64,000 bases of DNA from Alcaligenes aquatilis (GTDB taxonomy: Bacteria; Pseudomonadota; Gammaproteobacteria; Burkholderiales; Burkholderiaceae_B): NCBI RefSeq assembly GCF_003076515.1, contig NZ_CP022390.1, positions 3,604,572-3,668,571 of the forward strand, in the 5' to 3' direction. Position 1 is the stretch's first letter. Every line of letters starts with the position of its first letter. This document shows positions 34,380 to 42,245 of this stretch, piece after piece. Position numbers and translations under genes: made by a program. The notes beneath the pieces are model-generated. The model had not been told where the DNA came from. It searched no databases and was given only the letters and a program-made list of their open reading frames with translations.

Positions 34380-34405
34380 GTTCTGATATTTGGAACGGCG
34401 TTCTT
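34380..34405 (-). promoter_or_regulatory. 26-bp regulatory element, copy A (before acuI)
   Basis: Read on the minus strand: three half-sites GAAC-GCC-GTTC-8-GAAC, preceded by AA. It matches copy B at 34625-34650 at 19 of 26 positions, including every half-site base. The three-half-site GAAC/GTTC arrangement suits an IclR-type dimer or tetramer. Located 32 bases from the acuI start codon. Confidence 0.65.
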
Positions 34406-34624
34406 AAAAATGACGTAAAAAATCGGTGTTTTCATTGTATCTAGAAGTGCGTTGCGGTCAAGCCCAACGCGACATGATGATTGAACTGGGGAAATCCCGG
34501 AGGGGATTAATAGTTGACACTTGAAATCAAATCTCCCACTATTTGAACCGTTGTCCTCAGTTGCTTGTGTTGTTGCTGTCTGTTGTACTCGCGCCGTTTT
34601 CACGGCATTTTTAAGATCAAAAAC

Positions 34625-34650
34625 AAGAACAGCGTTCTATATAGTGGAAC
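34625..34650 (+). promoter_or_regulatory. 26-bp regulatory element, copy B (before the Bug receptor)
   Basis: Half-sites GAAC-AGC-GTTC-8-GAAC on the plus strand, the mirror arrangement of copy A. It lies 38 bases before the receptor start codon, almost the same distance as copy A from acuI. The two copies therefore mark both divergent promoters in the 340-bp gap 34349-34688 as one regulon. A TTGACA at 34514-34519 lies between them without a convincing -10. Confidence 0.65.
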
Positions 34651-34688
34651 AATAAGAGAGAAAAACTCTCACACAGGAGGCAAGGATC

Positions 34689-35687
34689 ATGTCTAATTCT
34701 TTTTTTTCGCGTACAGGGTTTTTACGCACAATGCTGGTTTCGGGACTGGTGGCAGTGAGCAGCTTTTCTGCCCCGGCGGCCATCGCGGCCGATACCTATC
34801 CCAGCCGTGAAGTCACTTTTGTGGTTCCCTATCCCCCCGGCGGCAATAGCGACAATCTGGCGCGCGTGTTTGCCGACCGTTTGCGCGTCAAGCTAGGCGT
34901 TCCCATCGTCATTGAGAATCGACCCGGTGGCACGACGTCGATTGGGACTTCCATCGTAGGTCGTGCCAAACCTGATGGCTATACCTTGTTGCTGGCCACC
35001 AGCACGGCTTTTACGGTGCTGCCCTATATACGCGATGTGCCGTATGACCCGGTCCAGGGCTTTGAGTTTATTGGCAGCCTGGCGGGTTATCTGCCCATCA
35101 TGACGGTACGTAATGACTTGCCTGTCTCCAATCTGAAAGAGTTTGTTGAGTTGGCGCGCAAAGAGCCTGGAACCTTGACCTTTGGCTCTGCAGGCATTGC
35201 GTCGGGAGGTCATTTGGCCGGCGAGATCTTGAAAAATTCGCAAAAACTGGATCTATTGCACGTCCCCTTCAAGGGGTCAGCGGACACCATGACGGCCTTG
35301 CTGGGCAAGCATGTTGATTTTTTTATTGATGGTGTCGGGCTGGAACTGGTGAAAAGTGGTAAAGCCAAGGCCTTGGTCACGTATGCCAGTGTGCGCCACC
35401 CCGAATTGCCAGATGTGCCCACTCCCGGTGAAGAGGGTTTTGAGCTCGCTTTGCCTTTTGAAGGTTTCTGGGGGCTGGCTGCGCCCGCCGGCACGCCCGA
35501 GCCGGTCATACAGAAATTGGCCAAAGCCACGGAAGAAATCCTGGCCGAGCCGCAAACCCAGGAGCGTTTTCATCGCATCAGTGTCAGCGCCAGCTGGAAA
35601 GATGGGCAAGCCTATGCCAAAGATCTGGAAAAAAGCCGCGCCTATTACCGCGAGCTCCTTAAGACCATCAAGATGAGCGATGAGTAA
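34689..35687 (+). CDS. Bug/TctC-family periplasmic solute-binding protein
   Basis: Receptor of 332 residues with a signal peptide ending near IAA-DTY. The Bug signature is clear: YPSREVTFVVPYPPGGNSD at the mature start, GVPIVIENRPGGTTSIG, KPDGYTLLLAT and VPFKGSADTMTALLGKHVD. Such proteins bind carboxylic acids and are greatly expanded in Alcaligenaceae; no TctAB membrane partners are encoded here, so it may work with distant ones or in signalling. GGAGG lies upstream of the ATG. First gene of a rightward operon with an acyl-CoA synthetase, crotonase and thiol dioxygenase. Confidence 0.9.
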   Translation: MSNSFFSRTGFLRTMLVSGLVAVSSFSAPAAIAADTYPSREVTFVVPYPPGGNSDNLARVFADRLRVKLGVPIVIENRPGGTTSIGTSIVGRAKPDGYTLLLATSTAFTVLPYIRDVPYDPVQGFEFIGSLAGYLPIMTVRNDLPVSNLKEFVELARKEPGTLTFGSAGIASGGHLAGEILKNSQKLDLLHVPFKGSADTMTALLGKHVDFFIDGVGLELVKSGKAKALVTYASVRHPELPDVPTPGEEGFELALPFEGFWGLAAPAGTPEPVIQKLAKATEEILAEPQTQERFHRISVSASWKDGQAYAKDLEKSRAYYRELLKTIKMSDE

Positions 35688-35721
35688 ACGCTCACAGAAC
35701 CCCCAACAGGAGAAACATGGG

Positions 35722-37824
35722 ATGGAGACCGTCACTTGCGTCAGCGCACTGGACGCGTTGCTGGACCCGGCATCCATAGCCTTGGTCGGCGCCTCGGAGG
35801 ATCAGTCCAAGTTTGGTGGGCGACTGTTTCGCATGTTGCTCAAGCACGGTTATGGCGGCAAGGTCCTACCCATCAATCCCAGCCGCAGCAGTCTGTTTGG
35901 TTTGTCTGCTGTGCCCGGTCTGGCTGCGCTGGACAGTGCTCCGGATCTGGCCGTGTTTACGGTGGGAGCCGATACCGTTCTGGAGCAGGCACAGATTGCG
36001 GCCCAAATGGGGGTGCGCGGTCTGCTGGTGATCTCTGCAGGCTTTGCCGATGCAGGCGAGCGAGGGCTGGAGCGTGAGCACGCTTTGCTGCGTATCTGTC
36101 GTGACTCGGGCATGCGCCTGATCGGCCCTAATTGTTTGGGCATGATCAGCCCCAGCCGCAATCTGGTGCTGTGTTCTTCGCCGGTGCTGGACAGAGACAG
36201 CCTGCCGGAGCGGCCTATTGGTTTTGTCAGCCAAAGCGGTGCCTTGATGACCACGTATTTTGATCGGGCATGGGCGATGGGCGGCGGCTTTACCTATGGC
36301 TTCTCGGTGGGCAATCAGGCGGACCTGGACCTGTGCGACTTTGTGGATTTCCTGATTGATGATCCCCAGACGCAGGTGATCTGTACCTATATAGAGGGCA
36401 TTAAAGATACCCAGGCTTTGCGTCGTACGGCTCGCCGGGCTCAAGCCGCAGGCAAGCCCTGGCTGGCCGTCAAGGCCGGGCGTTCCAGTGCGGGCAAGGC
36501 GGCCGCCTTTTCGCATACCGCCAGCGTAGCGGGGGACCATGATGTGTTTGCCAGTGTCTGCCGCGATGAAGGCATCAGCCTGATGGACGATATGGGAGCC
36601 ATGCTTTTGTTGGCAAACAGCATGGTGCGCTTTACCAGCAACAAGATTTCCAAGGTCGCGATTGTGACACCGTCAGGTGGTGGAGGGGCCTTGGCTGCCG
36701 ATGCCTTGGCAGACCACGGCGTGGAGCTGTCCAACTTTTCTGCTTCTACCAAGCATGCTTTGGCCGCCCACTACCCGGCCGGGCAGGCGGATAACCCGGT
36801 GGATTTGGGAGCGCGTCTGACTCAGGACTCCACCGAGGTAGCCCGCGCCACCTTGGATGCCTTGATGCAGGATCAGCAAAGCGATGCGGTATTGATTACG
36901 GCCTCCATGTGTCCGCAGGAATGGATGGCGGCTCTGATTGAAAAAATCATCCATCCCGAACCGCACTGGGCCAAGCCCGTCATGGTGGCCTTTGATGCCG
37001 GTGCAACGTCCGAGCCTTTGCGGCAGAAGCTGGCCCAGCACGGCCATGCGTATGCCAGCTCCAGTCTGGAGGCGGCCTTGGCCTTGTCGGCCTGGAAACG
37101 TCATGGGCAGTTTGTGCCGCGTCAGGCGGCTTTGCGCCCCAGCGCTTGCCAGGCTCCTACCGTGATGCCGCGTGGTGTCCTTAATGAAGACCAGTCCAAG
37201 CGTTTGCTGGCGCATTACGGTTTGCCGGTGAATCTGGGTCAGGTATGCGAGGACGTGGAGCAGGCCGTGGCGCAAGCGGAGCAGATGGGCTATCCGGTGG
37301 TGATGAAGATCGTCTCTCCCGACATCGTCCATAAAACCGAAGCGGGCGGGGTGGCGCTGGATGTGGCCGACGAGGCCAGCTTGCGACGTGATTTTGCCCG
37401 GCTCTACGCGAATGCCAAAGCCTATAAAGCGGATGCCCGTCTGGAAGGTGTTTTGGTGCAGGCCATGGCCAAGGGCGATGTGGAACTGCTGATCGGCGCG
37501 CGCCAGGATGCGCAGTTTGGCCCGGTGGTGGTGTTTGGTGCGGGCGGCATTCTGGTGGAAATGTTGTCAGACCGGGTCATTGCGGCCGCACCGCTAACCT
37601 TGGCTGATGCGGACCGGCTCTTGTCCACCTTGATGATCGACAAATTGTTGAAGGGGTACCGGGGGCGCATGCTGGATCGGGCCGGTGTGCTCGATGCGAT
37701 TGTGCGTGTCAGCTTTCTGGCCCACGACTTGCGCGATACCGAGTTTGAATTGGACATCAACCCATTGATTGTGGCGGCCACCCGTTGTCATGCTGTCGAT
37801 GCCCGCCTGTCCATAGGCACATAA
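35722..37824 (+). CDS. ADP-forming acyl-CoA synthetase (fused alpha-beta type)
   Basis: Protein of 700 residues that activates an organic acid with ATP and CoA, giving acyl-CoA, ADP and phosphate. Order: CoA-binding Rossmann domain (residues 5-130; ALVGASEDQSKFGG), succinyl-CoA-synthetase-like domains with the phosphohistidine loop AFSHTASVAGD near 275, and a C-terminal ATP-grasp domain (residues 485-700; PVVMKIVSPDIVHKTEAGGV). AGGAG nine bases before the ATG at 35722 supports this start; the ATG at 35680 overlaps the receptor stop and has no site. It presumably activates the acid delivered by the receptor. Confidence 0.9.
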   Translation: METVTCVSALDALLDPASIALVGASEDQSKFGGRLFRMLLKHGYGGKVLPINPSRSSLFGLSAVPGLAALDSAPDLAVFTVGADTVLEQAQIAAQMGVRGLLVISAGFADAGERGLEREHALLRICRDSGMRLIGPNCLGMISPSRNLVLCSSPVLDRDSLPERPIGFVSQSGALMTTYFDRAWAMGGGFTYGFSVGNQADLDLCDFVDFLIDDPQTQVICTYIEGIKDTQALRRTARRAQAAGKPWLAVKAGRSSAGKAAAFSHTASVAGDHDVFASVCRDEGISLMDDMGAMLLLANSMVRFTSNKISKVAIVTPSGGGGALAADALADHGVELSNFSASTKHALAAHYPAGQADNPVDLGARLTQDSTEVARATLDALMQDQQSDAVLITASMCPQEWMAALIEKIIHPEPHWAKPVMVAFDAGATSEPLRQKLAQHGHAYASSSLEAALALSAWKRHGQFVPRQAALRPSACQAPTVMPRGVLNEDQSKRLLAHYGLPVNLGQVCEDVEQAVAQAEQMGYPVVMKIVSPDIVHKTEAGGVALDVADEASLRRDFARLYANAKAYKADARLEGVLVQAMAKGDVELLIGARQDAQFGPVVVFGAGGILVEMLSDRVIAAAPLTLADADRLLSTLMIDKLLKGYRGRMLDRAGVLDAIVRVSFLAHDLRDTEFELDINPLIVAATRCHAVDARLSIGT

Positions 37825-37867
37825 AACCAATACTTATTCTTTGAAAAATACCCAGGAGGAGTCAACC

Positions 37868-38620
37868 ATGTCGGATTATCAGTGCATTCTTGTAGAAAAC
37901 CACGATGACGGTGTTTCCATCTTTACGATCAATCGACCTGATCGCCGCAATGCCTTGAGTGCCACCGTGGTCAAGGAATTACAGCAGGCTTTTCTGGCCT
38001 TTGATGAAGATCCCACACGCCGCGTAGCCGTGCTGACCGGGGCAGGGAACGATGCCTTTTCAGCCGGTGCTGACGTCAATGAGTGGCCCGAATTGTGGCG
38101 TGCTATTCCCACGGTAGGCTTTGAAACCGACAAGCCCATTATTGCGGCCGTCAGTGGCTGGTGCGTGGGTGGGGCCTTGGTGATGGCCATGATGACGGAC
38201 TTGCTGGTAGCTTCCGAGAGTGCCAAGTTTTCTTACCCTGAAGCCAAGCTGGGCTTTACGGGGGGCATCATTTCCGGGCTGGCCTCGCGCATTCCCCATC
38301 ACGCTGCCATGGAAGTGATCTTGTTGTGTCGCACTCTGGAAGCCCGTCGTGCCTACGATCTGGGCTTTGCCAATGAGGTGGTGCCGGTCGGGGAGCACGT
38401 CCAGGCGGCGGTGCGCATGGCGCAGGATCTGGCCAAGATGTCGCCGCGCGTGCTGCAAACCTTGAAGCGCTTTATCAATAATGAGGTGCTCACGCGTGGT
38501 CCGTCTGAGCAAATGGCGCGTACCATGCGACACCTGAAAGCAATCGAGGATAGTTATGATGCCAAGGAAGGGATGAACGCGTTCAAAGAAAAACGCGCCC
38601 CGGTGTATCTGAACAAATAA
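37868..38620 (+). CDS. Crotonase-family protein, second copy, atypical active site
   Basis: Crotonase-fold protein of 250 residues. Oxyanion-hole segments NDAFSAGADVNEW and SGWCVGGALVMAM are present. The first classical catalytic Glu is Val here (GGALVM), while the second is kept (FSYPEAKLG), a pattern seen in isomerases, hydrolases and lyases of the superfamily rather than in textbook hydratases. AGGAGG precedes the ATG at 37868, a very strong ribosome site. It lies between the acyl-CoA synthetase and the thiol dioxygenase, so it should act on the CoA thioester made by the former. Confidence 0.85.
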   Translation: MSDYQCILVENHDDGVSIFTINRPDRRNALSATVVKELQQAFLAFDEDPTRRVAVLTGAGNDAFSAGADVNEWPELWRAIPTVGFETDKPIIAAVSGWCVGGALVMAMMTDLLVASESAKFSYPEAKLGFTGGIISGLASRIPHHAAMEVILLCRTLEARRAYDLGFANEVVPVGEHVQAAVRMAQDLAKMSPRVLQTLKRFINNEVLTRGPSEQMARTMRHLKAIEDSYDAKEGMNAFKEKRAPVYLNK

Positions 38621-38675
38621 GAATTGATTCACGCATTGGGCCGCAAGGCCCAGTCAACGATGGAGACATCCCCGT

Positions 38676-39236
38676 ATGCACCCCCGTTTTGAGCGCTTTA
38701 TCCAAGGGATGAATGAACTGACGGCCCGCCCTGCGGTGGGCGAGGCGGATATCTTGGGTGATGGCCGCGTTTTGCTGGGCGAGCTGGTGGCCCAGGACGA
38801 CTGGCTGGCCCCGGAGTACACCCAGCCCCATCCGCAGTTCTATCAGCAGTACTTGCTGTATTGCTGTCCGCAGGAACGCTTTTCCGTGGTCAGCTTTGTG
38901 TGGGGCCCCGGCCAGAAAACGCCCATTCACGACCATACGGTGTGGGGCTTGATTGGCATGTTGCGTGGCGCCGAACGTTCCCGGCCTTTTGACCGTGATC
39001 CTGATACCGGCCATATGACAGAAGAAGAGACACAGATTCTGGAGCCGGGCGTGGTGGAAGTGGTGTCACCCACGGTGGGCGATATACACGAGGTCTCCAA
39101 TGTGTATGACGACCAGGTGTCCATCAGCATTCACGTTTATGGCGCCGATATCGGCAAGGTACGCCGCCATGTGTTTGACCCGCAGACCGGGCAGGCCAAG
39201 GAGTTTATCTCCGGCTATGTCAACCGGCCTGCATAA
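38676..39236 (+). CDS. Cupin thiol dioxygenase, 3-mercaptopropionate/cysteine dioxygenase type
   Basis: Single-domain Fe(II) cupin of 186 residues that adds O2 to a thiol, giving a sulfinic acid. Iron ligands His85 and His87 in TPIHDHTVWGLIGMLRGAE and His138 in VGDIHEVSN form the three-His site of this family. The segment FYQQYLLYC has Gln where animal cysteine dioxygenase has a substrate-binding Arg, the pattern associated with 3-mercaptopropionate preference; the crosslinking Cys of the animal enzyme is absent. Last gene of the receptor-synthetase-crotonase operon. Substrate choice between cysteine and mercaptopropionate is inferred. Confidence 0.85.
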   Translation: MHPRFERFIQGMNELTARPAVGEADILGDGRVLLGELVAQDDWLAPEYTQPHPQFYQQYLLYCCPQERFSVVSFVWGPGQKTPIHDHTVWGLIGMLRGAERSRPFDRDPDTGHMTEEETQILEPGVVEVVSPTVGDIHEVSNVYDDQVSISIHVYGADIGKVRRHVFDPQTGQAKEFISGYVNRPA

Positions 39237-39244
39237 GTCTAGGT

Positions 39245-39270
39245 CCTGCCCGGGGGCTTGCCCCCTCAGG
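39245..39270. terminator. Hairpin between convergent genes
   Basis: CCTG..GGGGGC-TT-GCCCCC..CAGG forms a compact hairpin just after the thiol dioxygenase stop and overlapping the stop of the YbaK-like gene. There is no T run on either strand, so if it terminates transcription it does so weakly or with help from Rho. Confidence 0.4.
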
Positions 39271-39751
39271 ATGCCTGTTCAAGCATGACAGGTGGCTGGG
39301 TCACATCAATCCATTGTGCGCTGGTCAGCTCGGCCAGGCGTTGTGGGGTGATGCGTACCGCAGAATTAATAGAACCTGCTGCAGGCAGCACTGTGTCGTA
39401 GTCCTGCAAGGACAGGTCGCAGTAGATCTCCAGCGGGGTGGCCAGACCAAAGGGGCAGACCCCGCCGACAGGGTGGCCCGTCAAGGCTTCGGTGCTTTCC
39501 AGGTCCAGCATTTTCACACGCGTACCAAAGGCATTGCGCAGCTTCTTGTTGTCCAGGCGGGCATCACCGCGAGCGACCAGCAAGACCACTTTATCGCCTG
39601 CTTTCAGACTCAGTGTTTTGGCAATCTGCCCAGGTTCGACTTGGTGCACTTGCGCGGCCAGCACCACGGTGGCGGTGCTTTCGGTGGTTTCAATCACCTG
39701 CAGATCGGCAGCGTGTTCGTTAAAGAACTGTTTGACGGAATCAAGACTCAT
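39266..39751 (-). CDS. YbaK/ProX-type aminoacyl-tRNA deacylase
   Basis: Cytoplasmic protein of 161 residues of the YbaK/EbsC family, which hydrolyses mischarged aminoacyl-tRNAs such as Cys- or Ala-tRNA(Pro). Family features: QIAKTLSLKAGDKVVLLVARGDARLDNKKL with the conserved lysine, and the late GHPVGGVCPFGL loop that shapes the active site. The start at 39751 is the ATG of MSLDSV; the upstream extension lacks conservation-like features. Stand-alone gene. Confidence 0.88.
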   Translation of the reverse strand: MSLDSVKQFFNEHAADLQVIETTESTATVVLAAQVHQVEPGQIAKTLSLKAGDKVVLLVARGDARLDNKKLRNAFGTRVKMLDLESTEALTGHPVGGVCPFGLATPLEIYCDLSLQDYDTVLPAAGSINSAVRITPQRLAELTSAQWIDVTQPPVMLEQAS

Positions 39752-39868
39752 AGCGGATCGGGAAGGATTAGTGTGTTTTGTTAAACTTTTTTGCGAGTGC
39801 CTAGTCTTAGCCAAGTGCATCAGAGTGTCAACCAGAGCGCCGTGGCGCTGCAAAACAGGAATGTAATT

Positions 39869-40288
39869 GTGATTAAACCTTTATTGTTGACGGCCAGTTT
39901 GATGGTCTTTAGTTCCGTGGCATTGGCACAGGGGCCCGCTATTACGATGTACCAGGATCCGAACTGTGGTTGTTGTGGGGGGTGGGCACAGCACATGCGC
40001 GATGAGGGCTTTGAGGTCAAAGAGGTCAAGGTCGTGAAGATTCAAGACGTGAAGCGGCTTTTTAAAGTCCCGGAGGACCTGGCTTCTTGCCATACAGCGA
40101 TGATTGAGGAGACGGGCCAACTGATTGAAGGCCATGTGCCCGCCAAGGTCGTCAAACGCATGATGAACGATGGCAGTGTGCGTGGAGTTGCCGCGCCTGG
40201 CATGCCTGTCAATTCACCCGGCATGGGCCAGATGGATGGCAATTTAGTTACCGTGGACTTTGATGGGCGTCCTTACTCGCGCGACTGA
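39869..40288 (+). CDS. Exported DUF411 metal-binding-like protein
   Basis: Protein of 139 residues with a signal peptide ending near ALA-QGP. The DUF411 hallmark YQDPNCGCCGGW gives a C-x-C-C cluster early in the mature protein, followed by Cys in DLASCHTA. DUF411 proteins occur with copper or silver resistance genes and are thought to bind Cu(I) in the periplasm; no copper gene is visible here. The start is GTG at 39869 with AGGA eight bases before it, missed if only ATG is considered. Confidence 0.78.
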   Translation: MIKPLLLTASLMVFSSVALAQGPAITMYQDPNCGCCGGWAQHMRDEGFEVKEVKVVKIQDVKRLFKVPEDLASCHTAMIEETGQLIEGHVPAKVVKRMMNDGSVRGVAAPGMPVNSPGMGQMDGNLVTVDFDGRPYSRD

Positions 40289-40404
40289 AAACTGTAACGG
40301 GACAGGTGGCATGCAGATACACGAAACTACATAGCGAAACTTGTAAGCGGCCGCCGCACTTGTCATGATGACCATTCATTGACTCTGTTCAGGAGGTTCT
40401 ATCC

Positions 40405-40788
40405 ATGCAGCCCTCAATTAAAGCTTTTCTTGCTGCTACCGCAGTCGCATTTGGCATGTACAGCCCTTTTGCGATGGCCCAGGGCAATGCGGCTCCGGCC
40501 AACTCGGCAGCCCCTGCGGCTACCCAGATCGTTAAACCTACGGATTCTCAACTGGAGCAATATGCGCGCACCTACAAGAAGGTAGCCCAGACCGCTTCGG
40601 AATATCAGCCGCGTCTGGATGCGGCCAAAAGTGATGCAGAGCGCCAATCCATCGTGCAGGAGGCCGACCAGCGTTTGGTGGGTGTGGTGACTGCCAATGG
40701 TATGGATCTGGCCGATTACAACGGGATCAGTCTGGCTATTCAACAGGACCCGGCCTTGCGCCAGCGAGTTGAAGGGATGATCAAGTAA
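40405..40788 (+). CDS. Exported DUF4168-family protein
   Basis: Protein of 127 residues with a signal peptide ending near AMA-QGN. The mature part is an alanine-rich linker followed by a helical DUF4168-like domain (DSQLEQYARTYKKVAQTASEYQPRL ... split here as DSQLEQYARTYKK and a later DLADYNGISLAIQ). Function unknown; members are periplasmic or surface helical proteins. AGGAGG lies before the ATG, and a strong terminator follows at 40856. It may or may not be cotranscribed with the DUF411 gene 116 bases upstream. Confidence 0.75.
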   Translation: MQPSIKAFLAATAVAFGMYSPFAMAQGNAAPANSAAPAATQIVKPTDSQLEQYARTYKKVAQTASEYQPRLDAAKSDAERQSIVQEADQRLVGVVTANGMDLADYNGISLAIQQDPALRQRVEGMIK

Positions 40789-40855
40789 GGTTTTTGATCC
40801 TCGGGTTTGACAGAGCACCGAGTGTCATTGTGTAGTGACCGTAGTGGGTAAATGT

Positions 40856-40893
40856 AAACCCCCAGGCCCTGAAAAGGCTTGGGGGTTTTTTTT
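40856..40893 (+). terminator. Intrinsic terminator after the DUF4168 gene
   Basis: AAACCCCCAGGCC (from 40856), a short CTGAAA loop, then GGCTTGGGGGTTT with one mismatch and a run of eight Ts. It also lies near the end of the convergent YdjM-like gene, for which the A run on the left supplies a T run on the minus strand. Confidence 0.9.
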
Positions 40894-40937
40894 GACCGTC
40901 CCCAGCGTGGGTGCTGGGCTCAGTCTAGGCATCCGGC

Positions 40938-42032
40938 TTATGGAAAATCCGCTTGGGCGCGTGGAATAGGGACGCCGGCATCAATGCGTTTGGCCCATTC
41001 TTGTAATGGCAGCGGCGGGACCGGCTCCCAGATACGGCGCAAAATGGGTTTGAGCAACGCGATATCGTGGCCACTGGCCCAGCGATATGGAATCACCGGC
41101 AGCCAGGTATCGTTGGCAATGCGCTCAGCGACGACAAAGCGAAAACTATATTGACCAGGGCCCATGCTCATGCGTATATCGCTGACCACCAGCAGGTCAT
41201 CGATGATGTCATAGCGCAGCCAATTGTCAGAGAACCAGCGCAGTTGCTCTAACTGCTTCAAGGGTGGGAACAAGCGGGTGTAGTCGCTGTGGACGGGCAG
41301 GCACAGGGATTCGTACTGATGGCCTTTGGGGGCACGCAGGCGATCGAGCAAACCCACAACGACTTCGCATTCCCGGTCTTGCGTATCGCGTACCAGTACA
41401 CGCCAGAGCAGGATGTTCATGGGTTGAGCGGCTGAATACACCCGCTCAATGTCTACCTGCTGTTGTTTGAGTTGCTCTGTTGCCTGCTGCTCGGCCCAGA
41501 ACTTGGCACCGACTGAGGCAGCCAGATACAGGCTACTCAAGAGCAAGGCCCAGGTGCAGGCCCGCACCGTGGCAGGCACTGGACCGCGTATCAGGCCTAT
41601 GACTGTGGCAATGAACAAGGGAAGGGTGTAGAGCGGGTCAATAATGAAGACGCTGGACCAGGTTGCCGGTGTGGCGGCCAATGGCCACAGCAGCTGTGTT
41701 CCGTAACTGGTAAAGGCATCGAGCAGAGGATGGGTAATCAAGGTCAGCCAGATTGCCAGTCCCAGCCGCCCGGCGCTGGCGCGTGCTTGTGGAAACAACA
41801 GTCGCCACAAAATAGTGACCAGTATGGCTGCCGCGCTCAGCACGAATAACGAGTGCGAGAAACCGCGATGGCTGACCATCGCGGTAATGGGGTCGCCATA
41901 TTGAATGAAGACATCCAGATCAGGCAGGGTGGCGATGATGGCACCGGATAGGACCGCCTTGCGGCCATACTGCCGCCCCAGTAGGGAGCCGCAGATGCTG
42001 GCACCGAGGACTGCTTGTGTTACGGAATCCAT
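40938..42032 (-). CDS. YdjM-like inner-membrane metal-dependent hydrolase family protein
   Basis: Membrane protein of 364 residues of the LexA-regulated YdjM family (metal-dependent hydrolase, DUF457 type). The N-terminal DSVTQAVLGASICGSLLGR, ATLPDLDVF, and MVSHRGFSHSLF match the family, with Asp and His residues that could bind metal; four to five membrane helices are followed by a soluble C-terminal domain from about residue 190. Function is not established. No LexA box was recognised upstream. Divergent from trhO. Confidence 0.82.
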   Translation of the reverse strand: MDSVTQAVLGASICGSLLGRQYGRKAVLSGAIIATLPDLDVFIQYGDPITAMVSHRGFSHSLFVLSAAAILVTILWRLLFPQARASAGRLGLAIWLTLITHPLLDAFTSYGTQLLWPLAATPATWSSVFIIDPLYTLPLFIATVIGLIRGPVPATVRACTWALLLSSLYLAASVGAKFWAEQQATEQLKQQQVDIERVYSAAQPMNILLWRVLVRDTQDRECEVVVGLLDRLRAPKGHQYESLCLPVHSDYTRLFPPLKQLEQLRWFSDNWLRYDIIDDLLVVSDIRMSMGPGQYSFRFVVAERIANDTWLPVIPYRWASGHDIALLKPILRRIWEPVPPLPLQEWAKRIDAGVPIPRAQADFP

Positions 42033-42245
42033 AGCTCTCGTGCAAAGTAAAACAGATACCGGGGCCAGATGCGGCCTGACGGCTTTAGCGTTATGATTTT
42101 AAAGTTGAATCCCCGGCGTGCCCCGTTTTTTTTGACAGGCGTCAAAGGTCCAAGGGGTATCAGTCGCGTATAGTGTACGACGGCCTACGTTATCCTTGCG
42201 CCTGCGGGCTACGCCACCGCTTCTATCCAGAGAATTCGTTTACCT

